From: Liopterus haemorrhoidalis
Taxonomy: Eukaryota > Arthropoda > Insecta > Coleoptera > Dytiscidae
Assembly: GCA_963971575.1 (NCBI GenBank)
Contig: OZ020622.1
Location: 3,820,279-3,884,278 of the forward strand
DNA: 64,000 bases
Direction: 5' to 3'
A model generated the notes under the pieces. The model searched no databases and was not told where the DNA came from. It saw only the letters and a list, made by a program, of their open reading frames with translations. This document shows, one piece after another, positions 54,240 through 64,000 of this stretch. The translations under genes were made by a program, and so were the position numbers. The first letter of the stretch is position 1; each line of letters begins with the position of its first letter.

Positions 54240-54530
54240 ACATATACACAGACAGAACTGGAGCAACGGGTTGGCGTCTGGGAATTTGCCAGGGGCGCGA
54301 GATTTGACAAGGGCGCGGGGCCTGACTTGTATTTGGGATTTGATAACCTTTTTTTTTACTCCTAATTTGTATTTATGATGTGAGGACCTTTTTTTGCTCT
54401 TCACTGGTATTTAGGAGGTGAGGACTTTTTTCTTTGGTCTTCACTTGGATTTGAAGAAGTAAATTTGTAAATTTTATCAATTTACTTTATTTGCCAAGGG
54501 CGCCAAAAACATTGCTACGGCTTTGTACAC
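54240..54530 (-). repeat. Family E repeat, copy 2, with minisatellite units
   Basis: On the minus strand it starts CAAAGCCGTAGCAATGTTTT then TGGCGCCCTTGGCAAAT. It contains three units of the GTCCTCACCTCC-type minisatellite (54344-54470). Confidence 0.65.
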
Positions 54531-54852
54531 AGAATGAGCAAAATAGCAAAATAAGAACTCTTTTTGCAATGAAGAAAGCAATAAAGAAAGTAAGACGAGG
54601 AAGATCGAGAAAAACTTGGCAACAAGAAACAAAAAAAGCTACAATGAAGAGAGATGTAAAGTGAAAAAAAAAGGAAAAAAATACACAAAGGACACGACAC
54701 GATGGAAAGAAGTATGGAGAATAACGCCAAGGTAGAAAGATTGAAAGATTAAATAACTAAAGTAAAGCTATATCGGCAATTTTTCTGCCGAGATAGAGGT
54801 GGTCCGAATTTTTGTGACTTCAAAAGTGGCTTCTAAAAATACTCTCAGGGCT

Positions 54853-55015
54853 AGAGGCGAATTAAGCGGTGGGCGGACTGGGCGGCCGCCCGGGGCCCAG
54901 GAAGGTGGGGGGCCAACCGAAGCCTATATACAAATATTTCCATTTTATTTAAAATGGTAGAAGGCCCATTATAATTGTACCGCCCAGGGCACCCAAGCAA
55001 CTTAATTCGCCACTG
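54853..55015. mobile_element. MITE family M4, copy 2 (163 bp)
   Basis: Ends AGAGGCGAATTAAGCGGTGG and (reverse complement) CAGTGGCGAATTAAGTTGCT. GC-rich left part (GGGCGGCCGCCCGGGGCCC). Confidence 0.8.
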
Positions 55016-55158
55016 CTCCGGGCTACCAGAAGTGGGACATTATTTTTAAAACATAAAAGAGCTTAGAGAAATTTAAGTGAGGAACAAATGCGATTTTTTC
55101 CAGAAATGAAAGCGTTAACATTTTTTCCAGTAATATAAAATGTATAAAGGTCATTTTT

Positions 55159-55205
55159 AGGGTTTTGTAGGTATGACCAAAAAACCCTTATACCGTCATT
55201 TTGTC

Positions 55206-55299
<94 letters not shown>

Positions 55300-56291
55300 T
55301 CGGTAAAAATTGTAGCCAAACGGCTAAACCTAGAGAGTTGAAATTTGGCATGCTTGTACAACTTTGACCCGCACATAGGAAAAATACTAAAACATCTAAA
55401 AAACATATCCCCCTAAAAATATAAACAAATATGTGCTCATTGAAAAAAAATATATTTTTTGTAATGTATTATAATGTTTTGAGTAGGGTATCAAATGAAA
55501 GCCCTTGGTACGTGGATTAACGATCAAATTTTAATTTTTGTAAAATAAATTATTTTGAATCGATTTTTGCCAAAATTGTGCAAAAAAATTTTTGTCCCAC
55601 ACCCTGTAGCCCAGATGGTTTAAACTAAAAATCTGAAAAAATTCTAAGTAATGTACATTGGTGTGAACCGGAATAGTTCAACAGGAATTTTTGATCAGAT
55701 TATGTTTTTGAAAAAAAAAAACTTTTTGGGTGTTTTTTTGCTAATAATGTTGACAACTTATAGTTATATAATACGCTAAACAGTAACGTGTTTCTTGGTG
55801 CAGTGGCTAAGATACTAGCGTTCTGCCCAAGAATATGAGTTCGAGTCCTACGTGAGGAGACAATATTACTTTTTATTTATTTTTTGCATTTTTATATTGT
55901 TTAATTTATTTTTTCAAAATTTTAATTATATTTTGGCAATTGTTGCATTTAATTTTTAATAGCGTAAATTTAATAACCAGTGGAAATTGTTGAAATTATA
56001 ATTTAATTATATATTTGAATGTACACGAAATCAAAGGGGAGGAGCTATGACTAAAAACAACCAATGGAAGCCATAGGCGCAATTTTCAAAATCTTAATGA
56101 ACCTTGATATATAAAAAAAATACTGCACATCTTTAAAAACTTAAATAATGGTAATAGGCATTCGAATTAAAATTCATAAAAAAATATTTTGACATAAAAT
56201 TTGTTTTGGCATCCCAAATAATCATCATTCACTTACTAAATACCTGCAAAACCCTGAAATGTGTGAAAATTCACACTTCACATCAATTTTT
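55159..56291 (+). mobile_element. Family B Helentron-like element, copy 5 (full length, ~1.13 kb)
   Basis: It starts AGGGTTTTGTAGGTATGACC, followed by about 23 CTGT units (55206-55299) and the conserved block. A tRNA-like cassette lies at 55789-55861, then ATGGAAGCCATAGGCGCAAT. It ends with the inverse subterminal repeat TACCTGCAAAACCCT (56240-56254), the hairpin GTGTGAAAATTCACAC (56260-56275) and TTCACATCAATTTTT. This copy shows every family B part in order. Confidence 0.8.
55789..55861 (+). other. tRNA-like cassette in family B copy 5 (best of the set)
   Basis: GTTTCTTGGTGCAGTGGCTA starts it and TACGTGAGGAGAC ends it. The first seven bases GTTTCTT can pair with GAGGAGAC at the end (with G-T pairs), like an acceptor stem. 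The A-box-like TGGTGCAGTGGCTAAG and B-box GAGTTCGAGTCC are both present, and CGTTC/GAATA can form most of an anticodon stem. The variable arm and T stem are short by about five bases, so it is a decayed tRNA-derived sequence, not a functional gene call. Confidence 0.55.
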
Positions 56292-56488
56292 CATTAATTG
56301 AAAAAACATGTATAAAATGCAGTGTTATGGTATTCATTGATATGGAACGTCATCATGAATGCTATCCATTATTCGTTATTGAATTGACAGAATTGAGATT
56401 CAAAGCGCGTACATAATGAATGTAGACATGTTGGGCAATATCGCGCACGTCCTGTTATTGATCCGAATTAAATATATGCGTTATTTAC

Positions 56489-56651
56489 AGTTAAAACAAC
56501 GTCTGCGACAGCCGTATATTTAATTACACCAATAAACATAAACTCGCCTTTAATTGACCCACGAGTTGTTTGGGTGACCCCTTTAAACGGGGCGAAGAGG
56601 AACGAACACATCACGAGCAGGAATACTAGTATGCAACTGGCCGATGCTGAC
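56489..56651 (-). CDS. Candidate exon with hydrophobic segment, unrecognised
   Basis: On the minus strand a 163-nt segment lies between an acceptor-like TTTTTAATTCATAG and a donor-like ACT/GTAAAT. One frame is open throughout: SASASCILVFLLVMCSFLFA, PFKGVTQTTRGSIKGEFMFI, GVIKYTAVADVVL. The first part is a likely membrane-spanning or signal-type helix. The DNA contains CpG and is less AT-rich than its neighbours. No known domain is recognised and no adjacent exon was found, so this may be chance. Confidence 0.28.
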
Positions 56652-56812
56652 CTATGAATTAAAAAGATAACTAAAATTTGAGAAATATTTGAGAAACTAG
56701 CAGACCCCGTTGCCAACAACGTTGGCAAACTGATATCGAATAAAAATCAATATAAGCAGGAATTAATTATTAAAATTTGCATGATTCTGCGTATATTAAC
56801 AAAACAAAAACG

Positions 56813-57170
56813 TTTCTTGATTATACCTAGGAAATCCTAAAAACCGCTTAATGCGTGTCGTTTAAAAATTAGTATCGGGCTTGATACGGCCCGCGGCCCA
56901 TATGCTGGATATCAATGTTATAGCTGTTTCTGATTATACCTAAGAAATCCTAAAAACCGCTTAATGCGTGTAGTTTAAAAATTAGTATTGGGCTGGATAC
57001 GGCCCGCGGCCCATATACTGGACATCAATGGTATATCTGTTTCTGATTAATAATAATTCTTTATTTCCCCTAGGCCTTGCGGCGTATAGGGTTTTAACTA
57101 TTACATTGAGAAAAAATGATCATAATAATATAATAAAATAAAATAATATAATCTGTTTCTGATTATAGCC
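56813..57170. repeat. Tandem duplication (~114-bp period) with a LINE tip inserted
   Basis: TTTCTTGATTATACCTAGGA...GATACGGCCCGCGGCCCATA occurs at 56813 and 56927, and a third unit starts at 57040. The third is interrupted at 57050-57150 by a LINE 3' tip. Confidence 0.85.
57050..57150 (-). mobile_element. Short LINE 3' end with 15-bp target duplication
   Basis: The 101-bp insert reads on the minus strand ...ACCCTATACGCCGCAAGGCC, TAGGGGAAATAAAG and an AT-rich end. Its flanks ATCTGTTTCTGATTA (57035-57049 and 57151-57165) are identical. Confidence 0.75.
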
Positions 57171-57800
57171 AAGGTATAAAAAAGAGAGCAATGTGGCGAA
57201 ACTAAATAAATTAATTCCTGTTAACACGCGCATAGTGGAGCGTACTGCAGCGAGGTTATATCGTTGTTATAGTCGAGCAAGGCGACGCGTTCAAACAATT
57301 TTGATTTCTCTGCTATCATCGTTGCTGAAATAGTTGTTTAAAATGGATATTGAGGCATTTACAAGTAGTTCTCATTTATAAGAGGTATTTAGTGTAGGTT
57401 CCGATTGAAATTTGTCCATTTTTTTTACCAATTTATGTTGAATTTTTTCCAAAATATAATCAAACGTTGAAATACTCATGCGAAAATAAGAATGAAACTT
57501 TTCTGGATGTTTGCGGAGTTGCATATAGAAATGATGAAATTCACCATGTATATGTCTACTTTTATTTATTCTGTGAACATTGCACCTTCTAGTGTGTTTA
57601 TTTTTATTTTTTAGTAAATACCAAATTTTCAGGGAAGAGTTTTATGTTAGCAAGAAATCCATTATAATTTTGTGAACTTTCTGCTCGATTTTAAACGCGT
57701 CACTATGCGTAGACACTTATATAAGCTCGACATTCTTTCGCTGTTTTACTCTCCGCTTTCATCGCTGCTTTGCTCTATGCTTCACTATGTGCTTAGCCTA
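57171..57800. other. No recognised feature
   Basis: AT-rich DNA. Confidence 0.4.
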
Positions 57801-58408
57801 ATGGCGCGTCTACATCGAGGCAACCTGGTAGCATGCGACATGTCGAACGGTCGCATGCTACCAATGTGCAGCGGTCTGATGGGAGCCGTGCGACATGTTG
57901 CTCGTTTCCGTTGCTTGGCGGTAAACATCAAAGAGTTTTCGTGCGACACGCTACTAGTTCTGAAAGCCACATGTTCGCCATTTTTATATTTGATAGTTGT
58001 TATTATAGAAGTATTTGTTTTTTAAATTAACTAGTGTTGTAAGCGTTGCTGTATCAAAAATTATTTAGCAACTTAAATTTATTTAAGATAAGTGAGTAAA
58101 TATAAGTTTGGATAAAATAGAGTATGAGAAATATTGATAAAAATAATTAAGTAAGGTTATGTTTTTGTTATGGAATTAAAATTTGTTACAAAATAGTATA
58201 AATTAGCTTGATATTATTTATAGTTATAAAATATAATATTATTTTTGCGATCCGCCATATTTATTCAGTAAACTGACAGATCTCGCAACAATAAACAGTA
58301 GCACGCTCCCAGTGTTGGTGTAGACACTAGCTTGTCAATGCGACATGGTCTGACGGTCTCGTCAGACTTGTCGTATGCTACCATGTTGTCGCAATGTAGA
58401 CGCGCCAT
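57801..58408. mobile_element. MITE (608 bp) with ~42-bp inverted ends that themselves form hairpins
   Basis: Left ATGGCGCGTCTACATCGAGG then CAACCTGGTAGCATGCGACA; the right end is the reverse complement of a close variant. Just inside the left end, TGGTAGCATGCGAC and GTCGCATGCTACCA (57826-57863) form a 14-bp stem. Near the right end TCTGACG and CGTCAGA pair. The centre is AT-rich. Confidence 0.85.
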
Positions 58409-58998
58409 AAGTGAGCTGTTGTTTGTCGGAGAACGTCGTTCTCACTGGTGGGGAGTGACCGACCACACACCTCAAGCCCTGCTAGAACCTAGGAACTTAG
58501 CGTTACAAACACACAGAAATTAGGGCTTTTATATATATAATAATATAATAATATTGTCTTTATCTCTTATGATCGTTTTTTCGCTAAAATCTTTATTTGT
58601 AAAAAAAATAATTTTTTTTTTCGTTTTTTTCATTTCTATAGATTTAAACGTTGATGGTTCTTTCATGGAAGGGTCAAATTATTCCAGGGATCATAAAAAA
58701 TTCACCTACACCATTCACCCTAGTTTGGGGAAACCCCTTTTTATTCTCGTCTGGTTGGTTGGCCCAGGATTTTTTGTGTCATGCAAAAGGTTATAGGACA
58801 TGATTAATGCTCTGAATTTACTTGTTTAAAATTGCTGAATATTTAAACTCAGTTTTAAATCGGGTAAATACGTGAAATGTTTAACAAATTTCCCAAGGGC
58901 AACTAGGTTAATCATAAGGGAAGGCTCGGTAAATATAGAATGGTGAACAGAGAAATAAACGACTGAGGATAGTTTACTAGGTAGCAAATTGCAGATTA
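58409..58998. other. No recognised gene
   Basis: GTTACAAACACACAGAAATT at 58502-58521 followed by a TA-rich run could be the 3' end of an RTE-type LINE. Nothing firmer is visible. Confidence 0.3.
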
Positions 58999-59419
58999 GT
59001 GCGTCCAGTGCTGGATGACTTCATTTATATTAATAAAATTGGGGCTATAACTCTTTTTTTTTACTTTTCCGGTCTTATATTTGGTTTCTACAAGGTTCAG
59101 ATGATTATTAAGGCACCTATAGACGATTTGGAAAGTAACGGCCAATGTTTACATTTATCTAACTCCGCGTATCATGTATACGGACAACACATCACAAGTA
59201 ACAGCCAACGTTGGTCTTGGCGCTGGCCGACGTTCACTTCCGAGGAGTTATTCTTACAAGTATTTTATGTTTTTACAAACGACCACTAGATGGCAATATT
59301 GAAATGTGTCATTATTCGTAAAATTTTATATTTGTTATTGTGAAATCATTGGCAGCTTATAAATTGACCGAAAAGCTTGCTGACAGTGAAGGTTTAGAAA
59401 AAAACAAGTTTGTGAAAAA
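58999..59419. other. No recognised gene
   Basis: The ORF at 58999-59289 has no recognisable domain. Confidence 0.35.
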
Positions 59420-59870
59420 ATGGATATTACTCGTGAAGGTTTTCGTTGGATGATTTTTAGAGATTTTAGTAAAGGCCTAACTCAACAACAATGCATAGAT
59501 TTGCTTCGTTTAAATTTTGGTAATGAAGGACCATCAGAAAAGACTGTTTACAATTGGTTTGCAGAATTTCGTCGTGGTCGTGCATCCGTCAGTGATGAAT
59601 CGCGTGAAGGTCGACCAAAATCAGTTGTGATTCAAAAAAACATCGATGCTGTGCGCAAAATGATTGAAGAAGATCTGCATGGGACTTACCGTGAGATAGA
59701 GGCATCCTTTGGCATATCGCAGACTGTAATACATTCGATTTTGCATGAACATTTAGCTGTGAAAAAGATTTGTTTCCGATGGATTCCGTATAATTTCACA
59801 AGTTTAAAAAAATGCTCGTGTTGATTGGTGTAAGGGAATGCTAAAAAAAATCAACCTAGGCACAATGAGA
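59420..59870 (+). pseudogene. Mariner (SETMAR-like lineage m4) N-terminal half
   Basis: From 59420 the frame reads MDITREGFRWMIFRDFSKGL, TQQQCIDLLRLNFG and the helix-turn-helix EGPSEKTVYNWFAEFRRGRA, then EGRPKSVVIQKNIDAVRKMI, TYREIEASFGISQTVIHSIL and HEHLAVKKICFRWIPYN. It then shifts near 59805 to VDWCKGMLKKIN and ends. This is the entire DNA-binding half of an insect mariner transposase, well conserved, with the catalytic domain removed. The open frame of 134 codons is the longest transposase ORF in the window without a break. The fragment at 46769 is a second copy. Confidence 0.85.
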
Positions 59871-60670
59871 CAGTTCGTAGGAAATTATATTTTTTTGTTA
59901 TAAACGTTTAATTTCTTTAAAAGTGTCCTGAATGAATTTATACAAGGAATTATAAAGTGCAGTGATTACGTTTTGTGTTGGTTTAAATTTCATTATGACT
60001 AAGTAGAAATGGGTGTTATTTCAAACAGTGACATCCTTTGTAATAAAAAACGTCAAGGTTCATATTTTTACTGTAATTATTTCAGTCATCAGCACATTGT
60101 AATCATGAATTGTTTATCATCGCAAATAGCCTGAGTCAATAACCAGAAATAAATGACCTTCATGTTACGAAAATAATTATTATTTTATGACAAGTGTTTC
60201 AATTTAAAAACAATGCTTTTAAGATCTAGTAATAAATAAAAGTATTCAAATTGATCAATAAAAAAAACGTCATTAAGGTCATAAACAATTACTATTTTGC
60301 GTGCACTTAAAATTTATAAATTACATATTTGCATGTACAATTTTGTAAAATGATTTTATATCTTGAAACATATCTTAAAAACGGTTAGCGATAGAGTCTT
60401 GAGGTTTGAATTTTTGGAATCCTCATTATTTACCTCATTTATACCTCTTCCGTTTTCAGCAACGAATTTTAGTATTACTGCCATAAATCCATTCTGCATT
60501 AAGCTTCTTAACAAGAGTGGCCATTTCATTTTGGAAATACTATACATATGAACACCACCAATATTCGTGCAGGAAACGCTACGTGTCTGAAACGAATGAT
60601 GCATGCTGATATGAACGGACCTTTATACAGTCCAATTGTTCTTGCCAATAACTGTGTGAAATAATCTATA
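59871..60670. other. Unique AT-rich DNA
   Basis: No repeat or gene recognised. Confidence 0.4.
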
Positions 60671-60745
60671 ATTTTTTTAATAAATGTTTTTCTTTTCCAG
60701 GTAAGCCAAAGTCTTGTAAACTGGGTCGAAATTACTGTAGGCAAG
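60671..60745 (+). other. Combined acceptor/donor site; possible recursive splice site or small exon
   Basis: A pyrimidine-rich tract ends TTTTCTTTTCCAG at 60700 and is followed directly by GTAAGC, the juxtaposed acceptor and donor of a recursive splice site. Alternatively an exon starts at 60701. In the phase left by the exon at 32665 it would read GKPKSCKLGRNYCRQ, with a possible donor at 60744 (GGCAA/GTACAG). Confidence 0.3.
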
Positions 60746-61055
60746 TACAGTTTAATTATACTTTATTACTAATTACATCTTAGTATGTTACTTAAACGGG
60801 AAGATAATTTTGTGCGTAACAAACGTTTAGAACTTTAACTATCTTACAGCCATCAATTTACTTTATTACTACCATAAACTCAGACTTTTTAATATGCGTG
60901 TGTTATTTTGAATTTATTATTTCCTTATGTTGATATTAATAGTTTCAAGCACTATTCGTGCTAAAATATTAAGTTGTTTTCGCGAAATAACTGACTGAAG
61001 AACCAAAAATTATTTTACATTTATATTTTACATCGTTCCGGAACACTACGAGCGT
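60746..61055. other. No recognised feature
   Basis: AT-rich DNA. Confidence 0.4.
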
Positions 61056-61059
61056 AAAG

Positions 61060-61400
61060 CCCGGTTTATAGTTACTCCATAACATAACGCATTACCTATA
61101 GAACAATGGGTTTGACCATTCAAAACATCTGTTTGTAATAAGCAGAACAAAGAAAGTAGCGTAATTTTTATGTTTATGTATCCATAACATATATATTATA
61201 AACCAGACTTTAAGCATGGTTTATAATCATAGCACAAGTCCATAACATGACTCCATAACTTTATGAATGACTTACGTTGTTCTGTTTATAATACAAACAT
61301 CTGTTTATGATAAACTGAACAACGAAAGTCAATCATAATTTTATGGAGCGGTTATGTTTTTAAGCGGTAAATATGTATTTGATACATAACTGTAATTGGT
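61060..61400. repeat. Two related MITE-like units with GGTTTATAxT and CCATAACAT blocks
   Basis: CCCGGTTTATAGTTACTCCA at 61060 and (inverse) TAAACCAGA at 61200 bound one unit. ATGGTTTATAATCATAGCAC at 61215 starts a second. Both contain CAAACATCTGTTT and AACAAAGAAAGT-like pieces. Confidence 0.5.
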
Positions 61401-61433
61401 ATAGTAAATAAATGAATTATTATTATTAATAAA

Positions 61434-61975
61434 AAAAAATGCATTTAGATAAAAGATTCGTGTTCTTATTCTTAATAGTTTTTGATTTATAAGTTTTCGC
61501 TGTCATTAATAAGAGAGGATTTTCAAGAATTTAATTTTTGGAGTTTTCCCGCCATAACTCTTCAAATATTTTCCAATAAAAAAAATGCATTTAGATAAAA
61601 GATTTGTCTTCTTATTCGTAACAATTTTTCATATAATTTGTTTTTGCTATCGAATCACTAACAACAGAGCTTTTTAAAATTTAAATCTTTGGAGTTTTCC
61701 CGCCATAACTCACTAAATATTTATCCAATCAAAAAAATGCATTTGGATAAAAGATTTGTCTTCTTATTCTAAACAATTTTTGTAATTTATGTTTTTGTTG
61801 TCGAATCATTAATAACAGAGGTTTATCATAATTTAAATCTTTGGAGTTTTCCCGCCATAATTCTTAAATATTTATCCAATCAAAAAATTGCATTTAGATA
61901 AAAGATTTGCCTTCTTATTCTAAATAGTTTTTGTAATATAATTTGCTATTAAGTCATTAATAAGGGAGGTTTCAA
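61434..61975. repeat. Tandem satellite, ~150-bp unit, about 3.6 copies
   Basis: Units start at AATGCATTTAGATAAAAGAT near 61438, 61584, 61736 and 61888. Each contains TCTTCTTATTC and, except the last partial one, TGGAGTTTTCCCGCCATAA. Units differ by several substitutions. Confidence 0.92.
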
Positions 61976-62261
61976 CTAACACATTGTTAATAATGAGTAA
62001 TACGGTCCTAAAATTGTAAAAAATTAAGCCATATATTATAATAATATATTATTTTTTTTATTTAATGAAGACTTAAATGCGAAGCAAATGCAGAAAAATT
62101 ACTGGGATTTTTAAATTTAAATTTTATTGTGATAAAATTTTCTCAAATTATTTAAATTTAGTTTAAAAGAAAGTAAATGAAAAACTCTAAGTACTCAAAT
62201 AAAGAAAAAAATGATTATAAAAAAAATATTCTTAGAAATCCAGCATGCTGTTGGCTTCTTA

Positions 62262-62327
62262 CACTTATTAAATACCTACAAAACCCTAACATGTGTAAAA
62301 ATTCACACTTCACATACATTTTTTTGA
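62262..62327 (+). repeat. Family B 3' end fragment (copy 6)
   Basis: ATTAAATACCTACAAAACCC, then TGTGTAAAAATTCACAC and CACATACATTTTTTT match the last ~65 bp of family B, the subterminal repeat plus hairpin. Confidence 0.75.
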
Positions 62328-62870
62328 TAGCTCTTCATTGCTTTCTTGGTCTTCCGATGAATTTCTTACCTCTCCTTTGACTCTATTCTAGAAACGATAT
62401 TCTTTCCACGCCTAGAAATCTGCAACTTATATTTAGTCTGCTATTCATATCCTGTTGATAACAGACCTCAAGCCAAAACCATAAATGCGGAAACCGGAAA
62501 TGATTCTTTGTCACCACAATAAAATTCCTTTTACAGAATTAAGTAAAACCGTTATCAGTTATTAAGTTATCAATGTACTATTTTTTTTAATTTGTTCAAA
62601 TATATTTATCATACTGATAATTTTTTGTGCGTATAAAAATACACAAACAGTGCAGTAAAGATAAGCATTACTTAGTAATATTTATTTTACTATCTGCTTT
62701 GTGATAAGAATGAAATTGAAATGACCTTGGGACTAAACATGTCAGTTGGGTACTTATAATAGTTGATTTTTTATAAGAAGCACATGCTGTCACAAATAAT
62801 TGCCTATTACTTTTAAATAATACGTATAAATACCGGCTGATCAATAATTTATTGACCGTAAAATGTACTA
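62328..62870. other. No recognised feature
   Basis: AT-rich DNA. Confidence 0.4.
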
Positions 62871-62872
62871 TT

Positions 62873-62951
62873 AGGTCGTCAAGGATGAATTTTGTAGAAA
62901 AAAAGGCAAAGACAAATCTGTTATAGAATTGTCTAATTCTATAACAGATTT
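62873..62951. repeat. Solo mariner m2 end joined to a perfect hairpin
   Basis: TTAGGTCGTCAAGGATGAAT...GGCAAAG (62875-62912) is the m2 mariner end. Next to it AAATCTGTTATAGAATT (62914-62930) and its exact reverse complement (62935-62951) flank a 4-base loop. Confidence 0.8.
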
Positions 62952-63165
62952 AGTACGTGTTCGTTTCCTTTTCAGGCTACTGACAGCTTCACCTGTCGAT
63001 TGTTGTGCAGCGATTTTATTCACTTTAGAAATGCTGACATCTAATGCAACAGCAACTCTCTAAAAAGTTAATTAAGTTATTTGTAGAAAAATATTCAAGT
63101 GAAAAGACCTTATATATAAACAAAATTTAATATTTACTTACATCTCTTACACATTTCAAATCCAT
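62937..63165 (-). pseudogene. Spliced fragment with helix-turn-helix-like start of an unidentified transposase or regulator
   Basis: On the minus strand MDLKCVRD is followed by a canonical GTAAGT...TTTTTAG intron (63060-63141, 82 nt). The frame then continues RVAVALDVSISKVNKIAAQQ, STGEAVSSLKRKRTRTKSVI. The pattern 'A..L.VS.SKV..I' followed by a basic segment resembles the N-terminal helix-turn-helix of DDE-type transposases or related insect proteins. It ends at the hairpin at 62914-62951. Too short for a firm call, but the intron and open frame argue for a genuine gene piece. Confidence 0.4.
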
Positions 63166-63261
63166 TAAAGGTCATCTAAAAGAGGACTGTTCTGGCCAAA
63201 GAATGACGTTTGGTCACCTTAATTTACAACACTGTAGTACCTATTGTTTTTTTTTTTAAGG

Positions 63262-63711
63262 AGATATATTTATTTATCATGACCATCGAAACGTTACATA
63301 TAAGTATGAAAAAATAGATAGAAAAAATTCGATTTTTTTTTCTTTTTATCAAAAATGTCTCAATTAAAAGTTGTTAGTTATTGTTTTTATAGCAACTTTT
63401 GTTAAATAAATTTTTTCGAAATATTTCTCTGTTGTGAAATATTTGCAAAAATCTTAAAACCGATTTTTAGTGTGAGTTTTTAACTCCCATTTATAGATAA
63501 CCTATTTTTACCAAAAGTTGATCAATTGATGTCAAAAGCTTAAATATGAAGTTTCATAAAAATCATTTTTGTATACAGACCGACAGACATCATGCTAAAA
63601 ATAGTCAAAACGTTATGTAGGGACTTCAATTCGTGGAGATCCATCGAAATCTCGAAATGTCAAAATCGGTATGATCACAATACCTCCCTTATCGCTTAAG
63701 TCGCTCGGTAA
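63262..63711 (-). mobile_element. Family A Helentron-like element, copy 5 (3' end missing)
   Basis: From 63709 on the minus strand it reads ACCGAGCGACTTAAGCGATA, then the CCACGAATTGAAGTCCCTAC block, and runs to GGTCATGATAAATAAATATA. The tetranucleotide array is reduced to TCTGTCGGTCTG (63569-63592), and the 3' hairpin is absent. Confidence 0.65.
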
Positions 63712-63759
63712 AAAACTAGCGTTACAAATTTCTTCTTCTATGACTACGTAGGTGTGACG

Positions 63760-63818
63760 CCAAATTTTTCTTCTTTGAAAAATGTTCCACGAGAGTAAAA
63801 AGATTGAGAAACACTGAT
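63760..63818 (-). repeat. hAT-type terminus
   Basis: On the minus strand CAGTGTTTCTCAATCTTTTT then ACTCTCGTGGAAC. Standard-looking hAT end without a visible partner. Confidence 0.5.
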
Positions 63819-64000
63819 TTAGGCGTTGCATTTTTCAGTTCTTGTTTAACTGTTCGTAACCCCAAATTTTATAGTTAAAAAATTTCCAAGTCTAGACATT
63901 TTGAATAGCAATTCACCCAGTTACTAGGTAAATTAGTTCTCTTCTCGTTATATAGTTGGCAACTTAATTACGTCATTCAATAAGGATACAGAAACCTAAG
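63819..64000. other. No recognised feature
   Basis: AT-rich DNA to the end of the window. Confidence 0.4.

Overview
The window looks like accessory, repeat-dominated nuclear DNA of an arthropod, most likely an insect. It is AT-rich, has no operons or bacterial-type genes, and carries GT-AG introns. Its dense mix of old mobile elements (several mariner/Tc1 lineages, hAT, pogo, piggyBac, jockey/CR1-like LINEs, a tRNA-headed SINE and many MITEs) is typical of insect genomes. The species cannot be named from the sequence. No rRNA gene, intact tRNA gene, CRISPR array or complete host gene was found. Every transposase or reverse-transcriptase gene seen is truncated, frameshifted or internally deleted.

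Layout. 1-3.2 kb: a LINE 3' part (961-3232) split by a foldback insert and by an internally deleted Tc1-like element (2686-3197) whose TA duplication marks the empty site exactly. 4.4-5.6 kb: an unusual unit with a SWIM zinc-finger gene on + and a THAP-domain gene on - facing each other; its remnant recurs inverted at 14.2-14.7 kb. 5.6-6.9 kb: a minus-strand hAT transposase relic carrying a 361-bp MITE. 8-17.6 kb: Helentron-like families A and B with tetranucleotide arrays, mariner relics, and a SINE nested in a mariner. 18.7-19.5 kb: a hAT with an 8-bp duplication. 21.1-22.5 kb: a LINE RNase H relic (-). 23.8-24.6 kb: a decayed gene of a dispersed unknown protein family. 27-31 kb: Helentron-like copy with nested MITEs, a hAT MITE holding a minisatellite, and a ~255-bp-arm foldback. 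31.8-32.2 kb: a 5'-inverted LINE end. 32.5 kb: a candidate host exon. 34.6-35.9 kb: the best-preserved mariner. 36.6-40.2 kb: mariner and pogo relics, a 36-bp perfect palindrome, a hAT with a two-level tandem repeat. 41.7-42.8 kb: a three-level nest (unclassified family D > pogo > piggyBac). 43.8-44.9 kb: a 1.1-kb minisatellite. 46-51 kb: four mariner relics, one with a nested repeat. 52-56.3 kb: families A, D, E, B. 56.5-64 kb: a candidate exon (-), tandem duplications, a 608-bp MITE with hairpin termini, a mariner N-terminal fragment, a possible recursive splice site, a ~150-bp tandem satellite and a final Helentron-like copy.

Functionally the window is mostly a stratified record of insertions. 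Two or three short stretches (32500-32665, 56489-56651, around 60.7 kb) could be exons of host genes with very long introns, and the surrounding DNA is best read as intronic or intergenic. The most unusual items are the convergent SWIM/THAP unit, and the family B elements, which hold a divergent tRNA-like cassette at the same internal position in every copy that retains the region.
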